A stretch of DNA of 64,000 nt from Corynespora cassiicola. Taxonomy: Eukaryota > Ascomycota > Dothideomycetes > Pleosporales > Corynesporascaceae. Made by a program: the position numbers and the translations under genes. Shown here piece by piece: positions 34,923 to 46,250 of this stretch. Below the pieces are notes generated by a model. That model was not told where the DNA came from and searched no databases. It was given only the letters and a program-made list of their open reading frames with translations. Each line of letters begins with the position of its first letter. Position 1 is the first letter of the stretch. Location of the stretch: positions 930,001-994,000 of the forward strand of contig JAEUWY010000023.1 in the NCBI GenBank assembly GCA_022059125.1, written 5' to 3'.

Positions 34923-36741
34923 GGTTCTCACGTTGGAAGTTTCCATCGAAGGGTATTGAATGGCATTTGGACTGAATGTCGAAACGGGCCATAGGGACTT
35001 TCTTGGAGAGTGGAGGGAACACACAGGGAGCTGAGCCAGGAACAAAACTTGTATTATTTGGGGATCAAAGAGAATCTGGATCAAAACAGAGGCCAGGCGA
35101 CCTGGAGGGCATTGGCTAGGACAAAGGGCAGGATGCTAGGTTCCTTATTCCATCTGGTAAACTGGATTACTTGACATTGGGATGGGGCAGGCGTTGGGCA
35201 GATTTTTTGGATTTCATGACAGACTCTCGGTTAATGACAGATCTGAATGCAGTAATGGACAAAAGTTGGTGGTTATTCGCCCGTTGTTCTGCCGAATACG
35301 ACCTAAAATCACCGCAGGATCCGGCGGCTGCTCTCGTTTAGGGCTGCTCTTGGCACTTCACGCCCTCTCCAGGTCGCAGTTCATTTACACCTCGCTAACC
35401 AGAGCGTAAGATAGGGCAGGACTGACACGGGTTCTTGGATGTGGAAAGAGTTCGCAAAGGTCAATACGAGCGGAAACCAGCTTGCTCATAACAAGATATG
35501 GTCAGAATGTAGCGATTACAAATCCAACTGACCATGACTCTTACGAGAGTTTTGGATCATCCTATTGAGGTCACCAGCCGGTGGGAGGCTTCTAGTAGCG
35601 GCGGAGGCGAGACTGATCTTCTGGAACACACTTTCGGAGGAGGCGCAGTGTGACGGTTGAAACCACATGGGAATACCTACGCGAGCTGTTAGAATGCAAG
35701 CTAGTGGCGTTGCCACACAACACGTTCTTCCTTCGTAAAGGTGAAACCCCCCGCTATGCGGCCGAGCTGAACATCGCTTCGGGCAGCCATCGCTTCTTTA
35801 CTCCTTCTTCTGAATGTTGATGTTCGATGTCCCAGTCTGGATCTCTGGGTTATTGTTGTACCGTATTTCTGGACGCGACCGCACGATCGATCGAATGATC
35901 TTGCGCACGTTCAATCCATCGCCGTGCGCATTTGGCTTCCTTGCGAGCGCCGCCGCTTGGAACGGAGCACTTCTCCGGAGAGGCGCCTGGCCGCAAGCCT
36001 TGTGGGGAACTGGCGTCATCAAAGGTGTCCAGGGGCTGTTGGATGTCGAGATTGGCCTGTGCGTTTCATGCCTCACACGACTTCACAAGTTGAAGTATTT
36101 TGACTACTAGGGCTCGATAAAGAGTTGCATTTGGCACATTTCCAGTATCGTACTGATTACATTAGAGAGCGTCTTCAAGGCAATTTTGTTGAAATGGAGA
36201 GGAGGTCATCACTCGCGTGTACAAGGGCGTGCGAGTCATTCGCCTCATCTGATGCCCTAGAACCCACCCACCCGCCGCGCTCCCCGTTCAGGCCCACCAA
36301 ACTACGTTCCGCCGTGTCTGTTCTCATGCAAGTAGCAAAAATAAAGTTTTACAAGCGCATGTCACCCATGCTAAAGTATCAGGAGCAGATGTCTGACAGC
36401 GCGGCTTATCATGTGATTGGTAGGATCCCTTGATCCCTTGTTGGACAAGCATCGCGTAGATTCAGCCCACTGCTTGATTAGGGAACATGTCTTCAGGCAC
36501 ACTGCAGATTCAAGTCTAGAAGTGTCATAACGCCTCCCCCGTAGTTGCACCGGCCTGGCCCTTGGGGCGCACTGTGGGATGCATACTGGAGCTAAGCATT
36601 GAAACGGCTTCGGGCTGTTGTCGTTATATGTTCTGTCACACATCTCCTACTATTCTGACCCTGTTCTTATTTTCTTTTGACATCTCAATATCTTCATCTT
36701 ATGTTCTGTATTTCTCTATTTGGTCAGACCTGTTCGAAATA
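34923..36741. other. 1.8-kb intergenic region
   Basis: Only short ORFs, for example 35814-36110 (+, 98 codons) overlapped by 35798-36076 (-, 92 codons). Neither resembles a family I know and either could be chance. No repeats or RNA genes recognised. Confidence 0.5.
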
Positions 36742-38025
36742 ATGGCCGTGGTTCCTGGCACTGGTCCGCCGGATCCGAAGCTGATCCCCGATATTCCTTC
36801 CGACCTCTCCATGAGGTATGCGCATGCTTTTGCCGGGCTAGCGGTGGCACTTAGCATCATTGGTACTTTGGTATTTGGTGGGAGAATGTATACACGATTC
36901 TTTCCTGTATATCGGATGCAAGCCGACGACTGGGTGTGCATGGTGGCATATGTAAGTACTCTCATTGAGAACTTATCGGACATGGACCAACCCATAATAT
37001 AGGCTCTTGTCATCGTTGATACTGGCCTCCTCCTTAACACGATCCCGTATGCTTTCCACGGCAACCGTCGATCCACTTGGAACCTCGCAGATACTCAAAA
37101 TTCCTTCTATTATGCCTTCCTCGCACAACCACTATGGTCATGGGCAATGGCCATGATCAAAACCTCGATTGCCCTCATGCTGCTTCGCCTGGAGCAAAAA
37201 CAATTATGGCGCAAATTCCTATGGACACTCATTGTGGTTCAGATTCTGCTGGCTCTCTACAACATGCTCACACAAGTCATGCAGTGCTTTCCCTTGAAAG
37301 GTGCATGGGACCTACTTGGAGTTGTAGAGGCAAAGTGTTGGAGTAAAAACGCCATTCGTGTCAGTTCCATCTGCGTTTCGACGGTCAATGTCGTCACCGA
37401 CTTCATACTCTCCATTATGCCAATATCATTCTTGAGTAAGATTCAGAGGCCCTTACGTGAGCGCGCGATCATTGGTTGCCTGATGGCCCTCGGAATATTC
37501 GCCGGCGTAGCGTCCATTGTAAAGATGGTAGCCGCCGCTCAATTCGGCCGCACAAACGACCCAAACAGCGAGAGTATTCAGATTGGGATGTGGTCGTCTA
37601 TCGAAGAGCTTGTTGGCTTGATAGCTGCATGCATCCCATGCTTGCGCTCGCCATTCCAGCGCTTTCTCGAATACTTTGGCCTTGCATCCACCCATCCCAG
37701 ATCAACGTACGACCGTGGATATGGCAAAGTGTATGAGGAGTCAGGCAAGATGAAGGGGACAAAGGGAAGGCTCAGTGTTAATGGCCATGGAGTAGGTATC
37801 AAGATGAAGAGTCTACACAGTGCCGACGCACACTCCGAGGAGAATATCTTGCATAGTCCGGCGGACGACGCAAAGGACGGAAAGATCTGGCGCACCACAG
37901 AAGTTCACCTTGAAGAAGACCTAGGACAGTTCGGGAGAGTCCTGTCTCCTGGACAGCCAGTTGCCAGCTGGAGTGAGGAAAGCCATTTATCAAAGACCCT
38001 TGATGCGGGAAGACAGCATCCCTGA
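36742..38025 (+). CDS. SAT4/fungal rhodopsin-type seven-helix membrane protein
   Basis: Two exons (36742-36951 and 37003-38025, donor GTAAGT, acceptor ATATAG) encode 410 residues. Seven hydrophobic segments are visible, the first two as YAHAFAGLAVALSIIGTLVFGG and WVCMVAYALVIVDTGLLL, followed by SFYYAFLAQPLWSWAMAMIKTS, WTLIVVQILLALYNML, VSTVNVVTDFILSIMPISFL, AIIGCLMALGIFAGVASIVKMV and EELVGLIAACIPCL. The pattern RMYTRFF..RMQADDWVCM and the AMIKTSIALMLLRL helix are typical of the plasma-membrane SAT4/Pth11-related family (fungal rhodopsin-like domain). A hydrophilic tail of about 120 residues follows. Roles in the family range from surface sensing to unknown; no specific function can be given. 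Confidence 0.88.
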
Positions 38026-38196
38026 TCTTGAATCTTCCACACTTTTGTTCAGTACCGCATACGAATAGATACCCACCTATATAGCGTTATTACGGCCGAA
38101 TGTAATCGAAACCTAAATAATTACTATCAAAATATAGTACTTCCCAGTATCAATTTCTCATTGATACCTGTGTTTTGCGCTGTGGCCTCTATGCAA

Positions 38197-39220
38197 TCAT
38201 ATCCCTTCTGTCAAATCTTGGGCAGCGAGATCGGCATCGACCCACACCGTAACATGGTCGCTCGGGCCCCTCTCCACTTCCCTATCCAAAATAGCGCAAC
38301 TTTTATTAGCCCTTTTGTCCATGTGCCTCGGCCTGCGATAAAATAGTCCACCCTATCACAGCTCGATCCTCATGCCTTTCCTCTAGGAAAGTACGTGTAT
38401 CTCCGTTCATTTTCATGCATCTTTCTCCAAATGTCTACGCCGTTCAATTCCTGCCCAATCCCATCACCAGATCCACTAAGGATCCTGTTGTGGAAGTCAA
38501 TCCGATTAACGACATGCTGTTTTGGACAAGATCGTAGTTTGGGATAGTCATCCATGACATTGGAGGCCACGTTGAAATCTCCGGCAAGCAGCACGTCCCA
38601 TCCCCTTGCTTCCAGACTTTTGGATTCTTCCACGAGAAAACGATGAAACACTAGTTTTATATCATGCCGAGTTCCTTGGATAGCGCCAGTCGATAAATTT
38701 CGATAAGGATCGTCGGTCCCATTTACCGCGTAAATGTTGAACAAAGCTAATTTGAAGTTGGGTGTTTTGAGTTCCACGACAGAGATACGCCCCTCTTTAT
38801 CCCAGTCTACCGTCCGAAATTTTGCTTGATAGGAGGTAGAAACATCATTACGGATGATGCTGCAAACGACATACACTTTTCCGTTCCCCTTAGGCCACGC
38901 GCATCGAAAGCGTTTGTTGGAAGCGTGAAGTAAACAGAATACCCAGGCATCTCTCCTTCCTCACACGTTGGGTTCTCGCGTGATTGAGTATTAATTGCAC
39001 TCCTAACGTTGTCTTGAATTTTGGTATCCGATGCTGCAATCTTGACTTCTGATAGGAACAAGATCTCTGGCCAATTATGTCGCTTGAGAAACACTCGTAG
39101 GGATGGTGAAGAAATGCCTGAATGAATTGTTTTCGAAAAGGCTTTCGATCTGAAAAACGATGCGATAGGTTTCTGAAGGAACGGTGCGATACCATTGGTG
39201 TTCCATGATATTATGCGCAT
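38197..39220 (-). pseudogene. AP endonuclease / ExoIII-type (EEP fold) pseudogene
   Basis: Starts at ATG 39220 as MRIISWNTNGIAPF, with PEILFLSEVKI (metal-ligand Glu), later GDFNVASNV and, at the end, ERGPSDHVTVW, all hallmarks of the exonuclease III/APE family of base-excision repair. Three defects: a frame change of one base at about 38895-38880 (after GLRG; the run AGGGGAACGG may have lost a G), an in-frame TGA at about 38362-38364 where the family has Trp (RGKA*GSSCDRVD), and a second one-base frame change at about 38290-38330. The end is at 38197. Intact length would be about 340 residues. Three independent lesions make sequencing error unlikely. Homologous core AP endonucleases are presumably elsewhere in the genome. 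Confidence 0.8.
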
Positions 39221-39558
39221 TGAATGTGTACTCGAAGGAGGGATCGGAATATGTTGAGCCAGGGATATACTTTTACCAAGCGATGGTGACGATACCCTTC
39301 GTCTTTTAGTTGGTGGAGGGTAAGGATAGCATCATATCCACTGGAGGCAATGACGTCATGATATCAGCACATGTACTGTTCCCATGTCGCCGCTTTCAAG
39401 GCTCAGACACAATGTGTAAAATACTAGACTTCATCGCCATAAATATAAGGTGCATCATAGATATTTGATGCAAATACATAGCCTGCAATCATGGAGTGTC
39501 AACAAATCCATGTTCCATCATGGTCTTAGGAGCCGGCATGAGTGCACCAGACTTTTGC

Positions 39559-40115
39559 TTATTCGCCCAACTTCTTTCCTCCCCGCACCGTCTCATATTG
39601 CACTGCTCCATCAATACTGCCCTCCCAGTCATTCTTGTGAGCTGCAAAACTCTCCGCCTCCGGTGTTGGTACCCGGGGAAAGAGGCCCATCTTCAAGAAG
39701 ACCATGTTAGGCACAAAGTCTGCCTTGCTAGTTATTGGACTGCATCTTGATCAGTCATTTGACTCTCCCAGTATATTCAACGGTAGGCATACGATCCGCA
39801 ATTGCTGCAAAAACAGCGCAAAACAACTTTTCCGCTTCCAGTCTCCCAGTCCTCGTATTCCTTCCAAGTACCCTTTTCGTCGTGGAACTCAACCTTTTCC
39901 TTCTCAATAGCGAAGTTAGCAGCTACATAGCTGCCTGAAATTTTCCGACAGTTGGAACAATGACATAAATGCCCGCGACGCTTGGTGAATAGCTCGGGAT
40001 CCTTGATAGTGATCGATATGCTTTTGCATAGGCAGGTGCCTCGCATTCCCTGCTCAAATTCCGAGATGGGATGTGATTTAGGGTCTCCGGTGAAGGGATT
40101 CTTGGGTTGGGCCAT
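39559..40115 (-). CDS. GFA/CENP-V-type zinc-binding protein
   Basis: Two exons: 40115-39793 and 39739-39559, giving 167 residues. Start taken at ATG 40115 (MAQPKNPFTG); the longer frame begins with TTG. Zinc-binding cysteines lie in RGTCLCKSI, LCHCSNCRKISGS and CFCSNCGSP, the pattern of the glutathione-dependent formaldehyde-activating enzyme family, whose fungal members are mostly uncharacterised carbon-sulphur lyase-like proteins. Without the intron (donor GTATGC, acceptor ATGCAG) the frame ends at CGSYAYR; with it the protein continues PITSKADFVPNMVFLKMGLF and ends RGGKKLGE, as the family does. Its 5' end faces the FAD oxidoreductase gene 808 bases away. Confidence 0.9.
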
Positions 40116-40923
40116 GATTGTCCACTTCAAGAAATGTTCAAAGGTTCACAGATTAGTCCGCGGCCGGGGGCGATTTTTAAACCATCCTTTATTAGTCAGC
40201 TTAGGCTCAGACGAGGATCACCGAGTGGTTGCTTAAGTCTGACATCGGGTTCGTGTTCGTATCCCAGAGAAACATCGTCAATGTCCTGAGTGGCTTGAAT
40301 TATCGCCTGACTGGCTGACGAATCACAACAGTTTCTGTGTTGCAGTGTACAGCATGCTCGATGCAGCCCGTATTCAAGATACTCCATATTAATGTGTTCT
40401 CTTGAAAATCATGCCGATTCTTGTTTGTGAGCCGGCTCCCAGCATCTTCGTTGTTCACCCCGCTTCGGGAGATCGACATTCATCACGCAACCTTGCATTA
40501 GCTTACGGGGGGTCCCGGATTGTTGAAAAGTTACATCCTAGAGCCAAGGATGGACTTATTAACGTGGAACAGCAGAATTTTCTAATGTAATTGTTAGGTA
40601 GGTCGCATTAGTGCAGCTTAAAGGGATGCACTCGCAATAAGTTTCAAGGCTGCATTGATCGCAGCGGACTTTGCTCCGTGAGTGATGCCTAGCTCTCCAC
40701 TCGTCCAGGGTCTGGAAGCGATCTAGAGCTTCCCCGCAAATTCAATATTCTCGGTGCCGCAGACCCATCGTAGTCCGAGTGGAGTGAGGGGAAGTTGAAC
40801 CTGCCCATTATCCGATCGTTCCGAATGCATAGTTAACTCGTGAACTCTTGAATTGACAATTGACAGTCTCAACTCTCCTCATTAACTAGCCTTTATGCTC
40901 AATACATCCTGTCCCTGTCAAAG
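40116..40923. promoter_or_regulatory. Divergent promoter region of the GFA and FAD-oxidoreductase genes
   Basis: 808 bases between outward-facing start codons. No ORF of note and no clear TATA box near either start; the bases before the FAD gene are CT-rich (CTCAACTCTCCTC). Confidence 0.45.
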
Positions 40924-42424
40924 ATGGATTATTACGACCTAATTGTCGTAGGCTCGGGGTTTGCTGGGTGTATGGCGACGCTCAACTTTCTCGAAACATG
41001 TAGTAAGCAGAACAAATCCGGCCGAGTCGCGCTCATAGAAGTCGGCAAGTCCGATGAACGCTGTGGTGCCTCACGTTGGACGATGGCCTACCTTCGGCTG
41101 GACAAAAACCTCGCTTTCGACGAGGATTGGAAACATGAGATGAAAGCCGTTTCAAAAGGCGAGGCGGACATGGACTACTGCGAGACATTGCAAAAGGAGG
41201 CACAGACCACAGCCCAATATCTCGAAAATAAGGGTGTGAAGTTTGTCCATCATGACGAAGAAAATGTATTGTTGGAGTTCAAGACCGGACAACATTTTGT
41301 TTTCCCAGAGGGAGGTGGGAAGGCGATCATTGACTGCTTGATGGGCCATATTCAATCATACAAGAACTGCGATGTTCACTGGGAGACAGAAGCGCGGCAC
41401 TTATTGGCTGACAAGAGAGGGGCAATCCGTGGGCTACAGGTCCGCAAGAAAGACGGCTTGATGTATGATTTGCATGCACCCAATGTCGTCCTTGCATGTG
41501 GTGGGTTTGAGGGAAACCGCGAAATGTTAGCTAAATATGTCGGGCCCCGTACTCACGAGTTACCACTTATCGCCCCGGGACTCAAATACAATCGCGGTGC
41601 TGGCTTGAACATGGCACTCGAGGTGGGTGCCAGTACTGCCGGCTCATTCGACGGAATGCACTGCGAACTGGTGGATACACGAGCGACCAAACCTGATGCC
41701 GTAATATGGGGGCATAACTACGGTATCGTTGTCAACGAAAACTGTAAAAGATTCTACGACGAAGGGAAACGTCATCTCTTTGCCACATTCGAAATGATTG
41801 CACTCGAGCTGTGGAGAGATCAAAATCAAAAAGGTTTCTTCATCACAGACGATACCATCATGAAACGGTTCCGTCCGGGATGGGTATACGATACGACCGA
41901 TCAGGAGCCTGTCCAAGCAGGGAACATTCGGGATCTTGCTCTCAAGCTAGGTCTCGACCCTGATGCTCTAGAAAAGACTGTCGACGAGTTCAACGAAGCC
42001 TGCAACGACAAGCCTTTCGACTTGATGAAATTGGATGGCAAGGCCACGACAGGCCTAAATCCAAATAAGAGTAACTGGGCAAACCCAATCACGACAAGTC
42101 CATTCTATGCGTACCCGGTAACATCCCATCTGACATTCACATATGGAGGAGTGAAGACGGACACTCAAGCTAGGGTCCTGGGCACTAACGAGGTGCCAAT
42201 CCCTGGGTTATATGCAGCTGGAGAGATGACTGGACTGTTCTACAACGGCAAGTTGTCTTCACTTCAACGAATATTGAATACTAATCGTATTAGAATATCC
42301 ACCAGCTACTTCTGTGCTCCGATCATTGACATTTGGTAGGCTGGCTGGGACTAAAATCGCTGAAGATCTCGGCTCACGTTCTTTGTTCCGAACAGTCACG
42401 AACACGGTTCGTTCGGCACTGTAG
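40924..42424 (+). CDS. FAD-dependent oxidoreductase, fumarate reductase/flavocytochrome c flavoprotein family
   Basis: The N-terminal dinucleotide fold LIVVGSGFAGCMATL binds FAD. Further family signs are GKSDERCGASRWTMAY, FPEGGGKAIIDCL, NVVLACGGFEGN, and near the end TFTYGGVKTDTQARVL and PIPGLYAAGEMTGLF. Such enzymes reduce or dehydrogenate fumarate-like, tricarballylate-like or steroid substrates; the substrate here is unknown. Unspliced, the protein would end in a non-conserved tail at 42339. A 46-base intron 42248-42293 with a GC donor (G|GCAAGT), TACTAATC branch site and ATTAG acceptor restores the conserved end EYPPATSVLRSLTFGRLAG and stops at 42424 (484 residues). No GT donor gives the right frame. 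Confidence 0.9.
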
Positions 42425-43835
42425 CGGTCTGTTAGCCCCTTTTTTCTGTTATTGGCCACTCATTACAATTTCGTTCATTATTTAATTATGCAAAAGGCTT
42501 CAGATGTTGAACGTCGAGAGGCCTTCATTACTTGAGTGGCATGATCTCATGTGCCCTGGCCAAATGTTTCAGTGTTCGAATTGGTTGGTTCGTCCTACAT
42601 AGCTTCATGGTGCTTCTCGCTTAGTGTTCCTACTCGAAATATCTATAGTACTTATGGATTAGTCACACATATCCCGTTGTAAGTGAAAGTTGCGTTCCCG
42701 CCGAGACAGTAATCAGGCATACCCAAGTGCGGCATGTGCGGCGCCTACTGTGCGATGTGAACCTGTATTTCGATCCGTTGATATGGCGTACATAGAAAGC
42801 GGTAGTCGTGGTGCAGACCGAAAAGGGAAGTGTCGCCATCCTTCAGCCAATGCCTCACGTGATACACCGGCCCAGCTACCTGGCTTTCCCAAGTCCGCTC
42901 CAACCGCCTTGCATATGCACCCTTGTATATGCACCTCCTAAGCTAGATGGCGCTATAGGAGCTTGTATCCGGGTGCGCAAACTGTAGAGCGACTTTGCCT
43001 GCGCCGCCAATTACAGTGAAACCACGTGAGAGTGTCCAAATTCGAGCTATCCGAAACGGTCCCACAGATACACCATCTCGTGTACATCGTATAGACCTCC
43101 TTCGTCTATCTTCATGTGAACAACTCCCATCAGCTTTCAAAGGTTCTCACCATAACCGTTGGATTTTGCGCCATCAATCACTGGCCTTCGGTTCGAAATA
43201 TCCCCTGCCTGAGCTCTTGGCCAACAGGCAAAGCAAACCACTGAGGCCCGTGAACGTTCTCGCTCACGACGCCACATATCGACGGCCAACAACTTCAGGA
43301 TGAGCTCCTTTCTTCCAAGAGACCGGAATCCTTCGATGGCTTCTCGAACAATGGTCTGCGAGCCGCACAGCGCGGCTTCCGTCGTTCTTTGGCGGTTGGA
43401 GAAGCGCTGATCAGACCGCCAAGGGCATATTAGCCTCATCGCCATGTCCATGCTCGATCACGACATCGCGCTAGTCTCTCCTCGCGCCGCTCGCAACCCC
43501 TCACCGGCCTTTCTCTTAAATTTTGCTATTCTACCTTCCTGTCCGGGTCGGCTGCGGCCAGTCAGCTCTTTCTTGGAGAATCCGTACACATGGTCTCCAT
43601 GTAACCCAAGGCTCGAGTCGTAAATCCGTCTGACAATGACGCGAAAAGTTTGGTTTTGCAATTTAACGTGAAGTGCCCCTCCGTTTGCATCTCGAAACTA
43701 TATACATGGGTCCCACCCCAGGATATTGTCTGCACTTCTGTCCACTCTTTGGGTCCGCTTTTGCAGCTGCCGTTGTCAGACTCGCCTGAACGGGTCACGC
43801 TAGGGACGGAAGCCAACCTTATTCCAACTCCAGCC
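42425..43835. promoter_or_regulatory. Upstream region of the methionine-permease-like gene
   Basis: 1.4 kb without a recognisable gene. Contains TCACGTGA at 42855-42862 and CACGTG at 43023-43028. In yeast this is the Cbf1 site of sulphur and methionine genes, so a link to permease regulation is possible but unproven. ORFs are short and overlapping. Confidence 0.4.
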
Positions 43836-45482
43836 ATGGCCAGCAAGCAGGACGTTGAAGTCGACAAGGTGCGACCTGTCGACGATGGGTCGCCTACGCC
43901 CCCCGACTACGATGCTGCCGCCGTTCAAGAGGAGAAGACATATGCCTACGATGACGATCGCAAGCTCGGCATTACCGGCTCCGTCTTCGTTATCCTGAAC
44001 AAGATGATCGGTACCGGTATTTTCTCGACTCCCTCCGGAATCTTCGCCGCCACTGGATCCGTCGGCGTCTGCCTTTTTCTTTGGATCATCGGCGGAATCC
44101 TTACTTTTTGCGGTCTGTCGGTCTTTATCGAATTCGGTCTTGCTATACCTCGGTCCGGTGGAGAAAAGAACTACTTGGAACGCGTCTATCGTCATCCTAG
44201 GTACATGGCGACTTGTGTGCTTGCCTCGCAGATGCTTCTGCTGGGATTTTCTTCCGGTAACAGTCTCGCTTTCGGGCGCTATGTCCTTTTCGCTTCCGGG
44301 TCAGACGCGCCAGACGGATGGGCCGCGCGAGGCATTGCCATCGCTTGTGTCACATTCTGCATTTTGCTCCACATCACATTGCCAAAATGGGGTATCCGCC
44401 TATTCAACGTTCTCGGCGTTTTCAAGGTTGTCATCCTGCTCTTCATCGTGTTTTCCGGCTTTGCCGCGCTCGCTGGCCACCGCAAAGTAGAAAACCCGCA
44501 CAATTTCGACAACGCTTTCAGACTGGAAGTTGGCGACGGATATGGTGGAGGAGGAGCTTATGCATACGCCACAGCCATTCTTCGTATCGTCTACTCGTAC
44601 AAGGGGTGGGAGAATGCCAACTACGTCCTCGGCGAGATCAAGAACCCACAGAGGACCCTTTCCATTGCCGCTCCTCTAGCTATCGGCGGCACCACCATTC
44701 TCTACGTCCTTGCCAATGTTGCCTACTTCGCTGCGATCCCCAAGTCGGATCTGGCGAAGAGTGAGGTCATCGTCGCTGGCCTGTTTTTCAGGAACGTCTT
44801 TGGTGACAGTGCTGGAGCGAGATCTCTCCCGGCATTTGTTGCACTGAGCAATTTGGGCAACGTTCTCGCTGTCAGCTTTGCCCATTCTCGTTTGAACCAG
44901 GAATTCGCCAAGGAGGGTCTTCTCCCATGGAGTCAGTTCTGGGCATCGAACAAGCCGTTCAACACCCCTGCACCTGCTGTAAGTTTGCCGATTTCATGTC
45001 CACGATACCTTGCTGACAAGCTGTAGCTGTTCCTACACTGGCTCATTACTGTCATCGTTCTCGTTGCTCCTCCTGCAGGACCTGCATACAACTTCATTAC
45101 CGATCTGTACACCTACCCCGGTGCCTGGATCAACGGATTCGTCGGTGCGGGTCTCATTTACCTGCACTACTCTAAGCGTGAACGATGGACCTCGCCATGG
45201 CACACCTACCTTCCAATCTCCGTGCTCTACCTCCTTGCCAATGTCTTCCTCGCTATCGTACCCTTCATTCCTCCTGATGGTGATTGGAATGCCGACGGTT
45301 ATCCTTTCTACGTCTTCCCCATCGTCGGTGTCGGCGTCTTGCTCCTCGGTGTCTTTTACTGGGCTTGCTGGACCAAGATCTGGCCAAAGATTGGTGGATA
45401 CAAGATTGTCAGTCAGAGACATGTTGACGAAGATGGAGCGGAGCACATCAAGTATGTCAAGGTGTATACAAAGCACGAATGA
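43836..45482 (+). CDS. High-affinity methionine permease-like amino-acid transporter (MUP1/LAT type)
   Basis: Two exons (43836-44978 and 45027-45482; donor GTAAGT, acceptor TGTAG) give 532 residues. Start at ATG 43836 (MASKQDVEVDKVRPVDDGSP); the upstream in-frame extension lacks similarity. The first helix carries the APC-family motif LNKMIGTGIFSTPSGIF; FIEFGLAIPRSGGEKNYLERVY and GWENANYVLGEIKNPQRTL are typical of the Mup1 branch of the L-type transporters. About twelve hydrophobic segments are present. Expected role: proton-coupled uptake of methionine or another neutral amino acid at the plasma membrane. N-terminal Lys/acidic residues may serve ubiquitin-dependent endocytosis, as in yeast Mup1 (inference). 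Confidence 0.9.
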
Positions 45483-46250
45483 AAAAGGGTGGAGTCTTAG
45501 GGTTTCGTCTGCAAGGTGGACAATAAATGAAATCTCCAATCTCTTCTTTTAGTTAGAAAGGCTTACCAAGGGGTATACCAGCTCATAATTTAATACAGTC
45601 TCACCCCTCGGGCTTGACGACCAGTGATTCATGTGATGTCGCACCAACCTCATGATCTATTCAGGGTATCAGGTGAAACAAGTGAGGTTATCGCATGGCT
45701 TCTGAATGCACTAGATTCTAGATAATTCAGCAATTGAACATTCCTGTGAGCCTTATCACACACAAGTGTTGTCACCCAGATCAAAGTGATCGAGATAACA
45801 TTGTTGGGCAGGCCTTAAGATCTGCCCGGCGATCTGCTTGGCTCCCCAGAAGGGTTTAGCTCACGCATGTGCATCAGTTTTTTGTCCAATACCTAGGTAC
45901 CGCGTAGCCAGCCACTTCAATGTCTGAAAGAGGCGCCCCAGTTGCTGTTGTTCCAAGGTGCTTATTATTGCCACTGCCAACATCACGCAGAAAATGCGAG
46001 TCAGTGCAGCCTCAGCTGAAAATTCTGGCTGAAGATGATAACAAGCTCTTCGTCACATTGAATCTCCTCCAAACCCTCCTTCACCTAAGGCTCATCAATG
46101 CCTCATCAATATCCGTTTTTCCTTCAAATAGCCCATGCCCACGTTATGAATCCGGACGCCTTGTGGACCTGGCAACACCCGGTTCCATATCTCAGCCTTG
46201 TAGGCCACACATCCATCTAGCTGCCTATTCTGAGCGCTTTGCATTTCATC
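45483..46250. other. Intergenic; 5' region of the NACHT gene
   Basis: About 770 bases. Holds the palindrome TACCTAGGTA at 45890-45899. ORFs overlapping 45920-46369 are in other frames than the NACHT gene and are not supported. Confidence 0.5.
45890..45899. repeat. Palindrome TACCTAGGTA, copy 3
   Basis: Perfect copy, 351 bases before the NACHT gene start codon. Confidence 0.9.
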
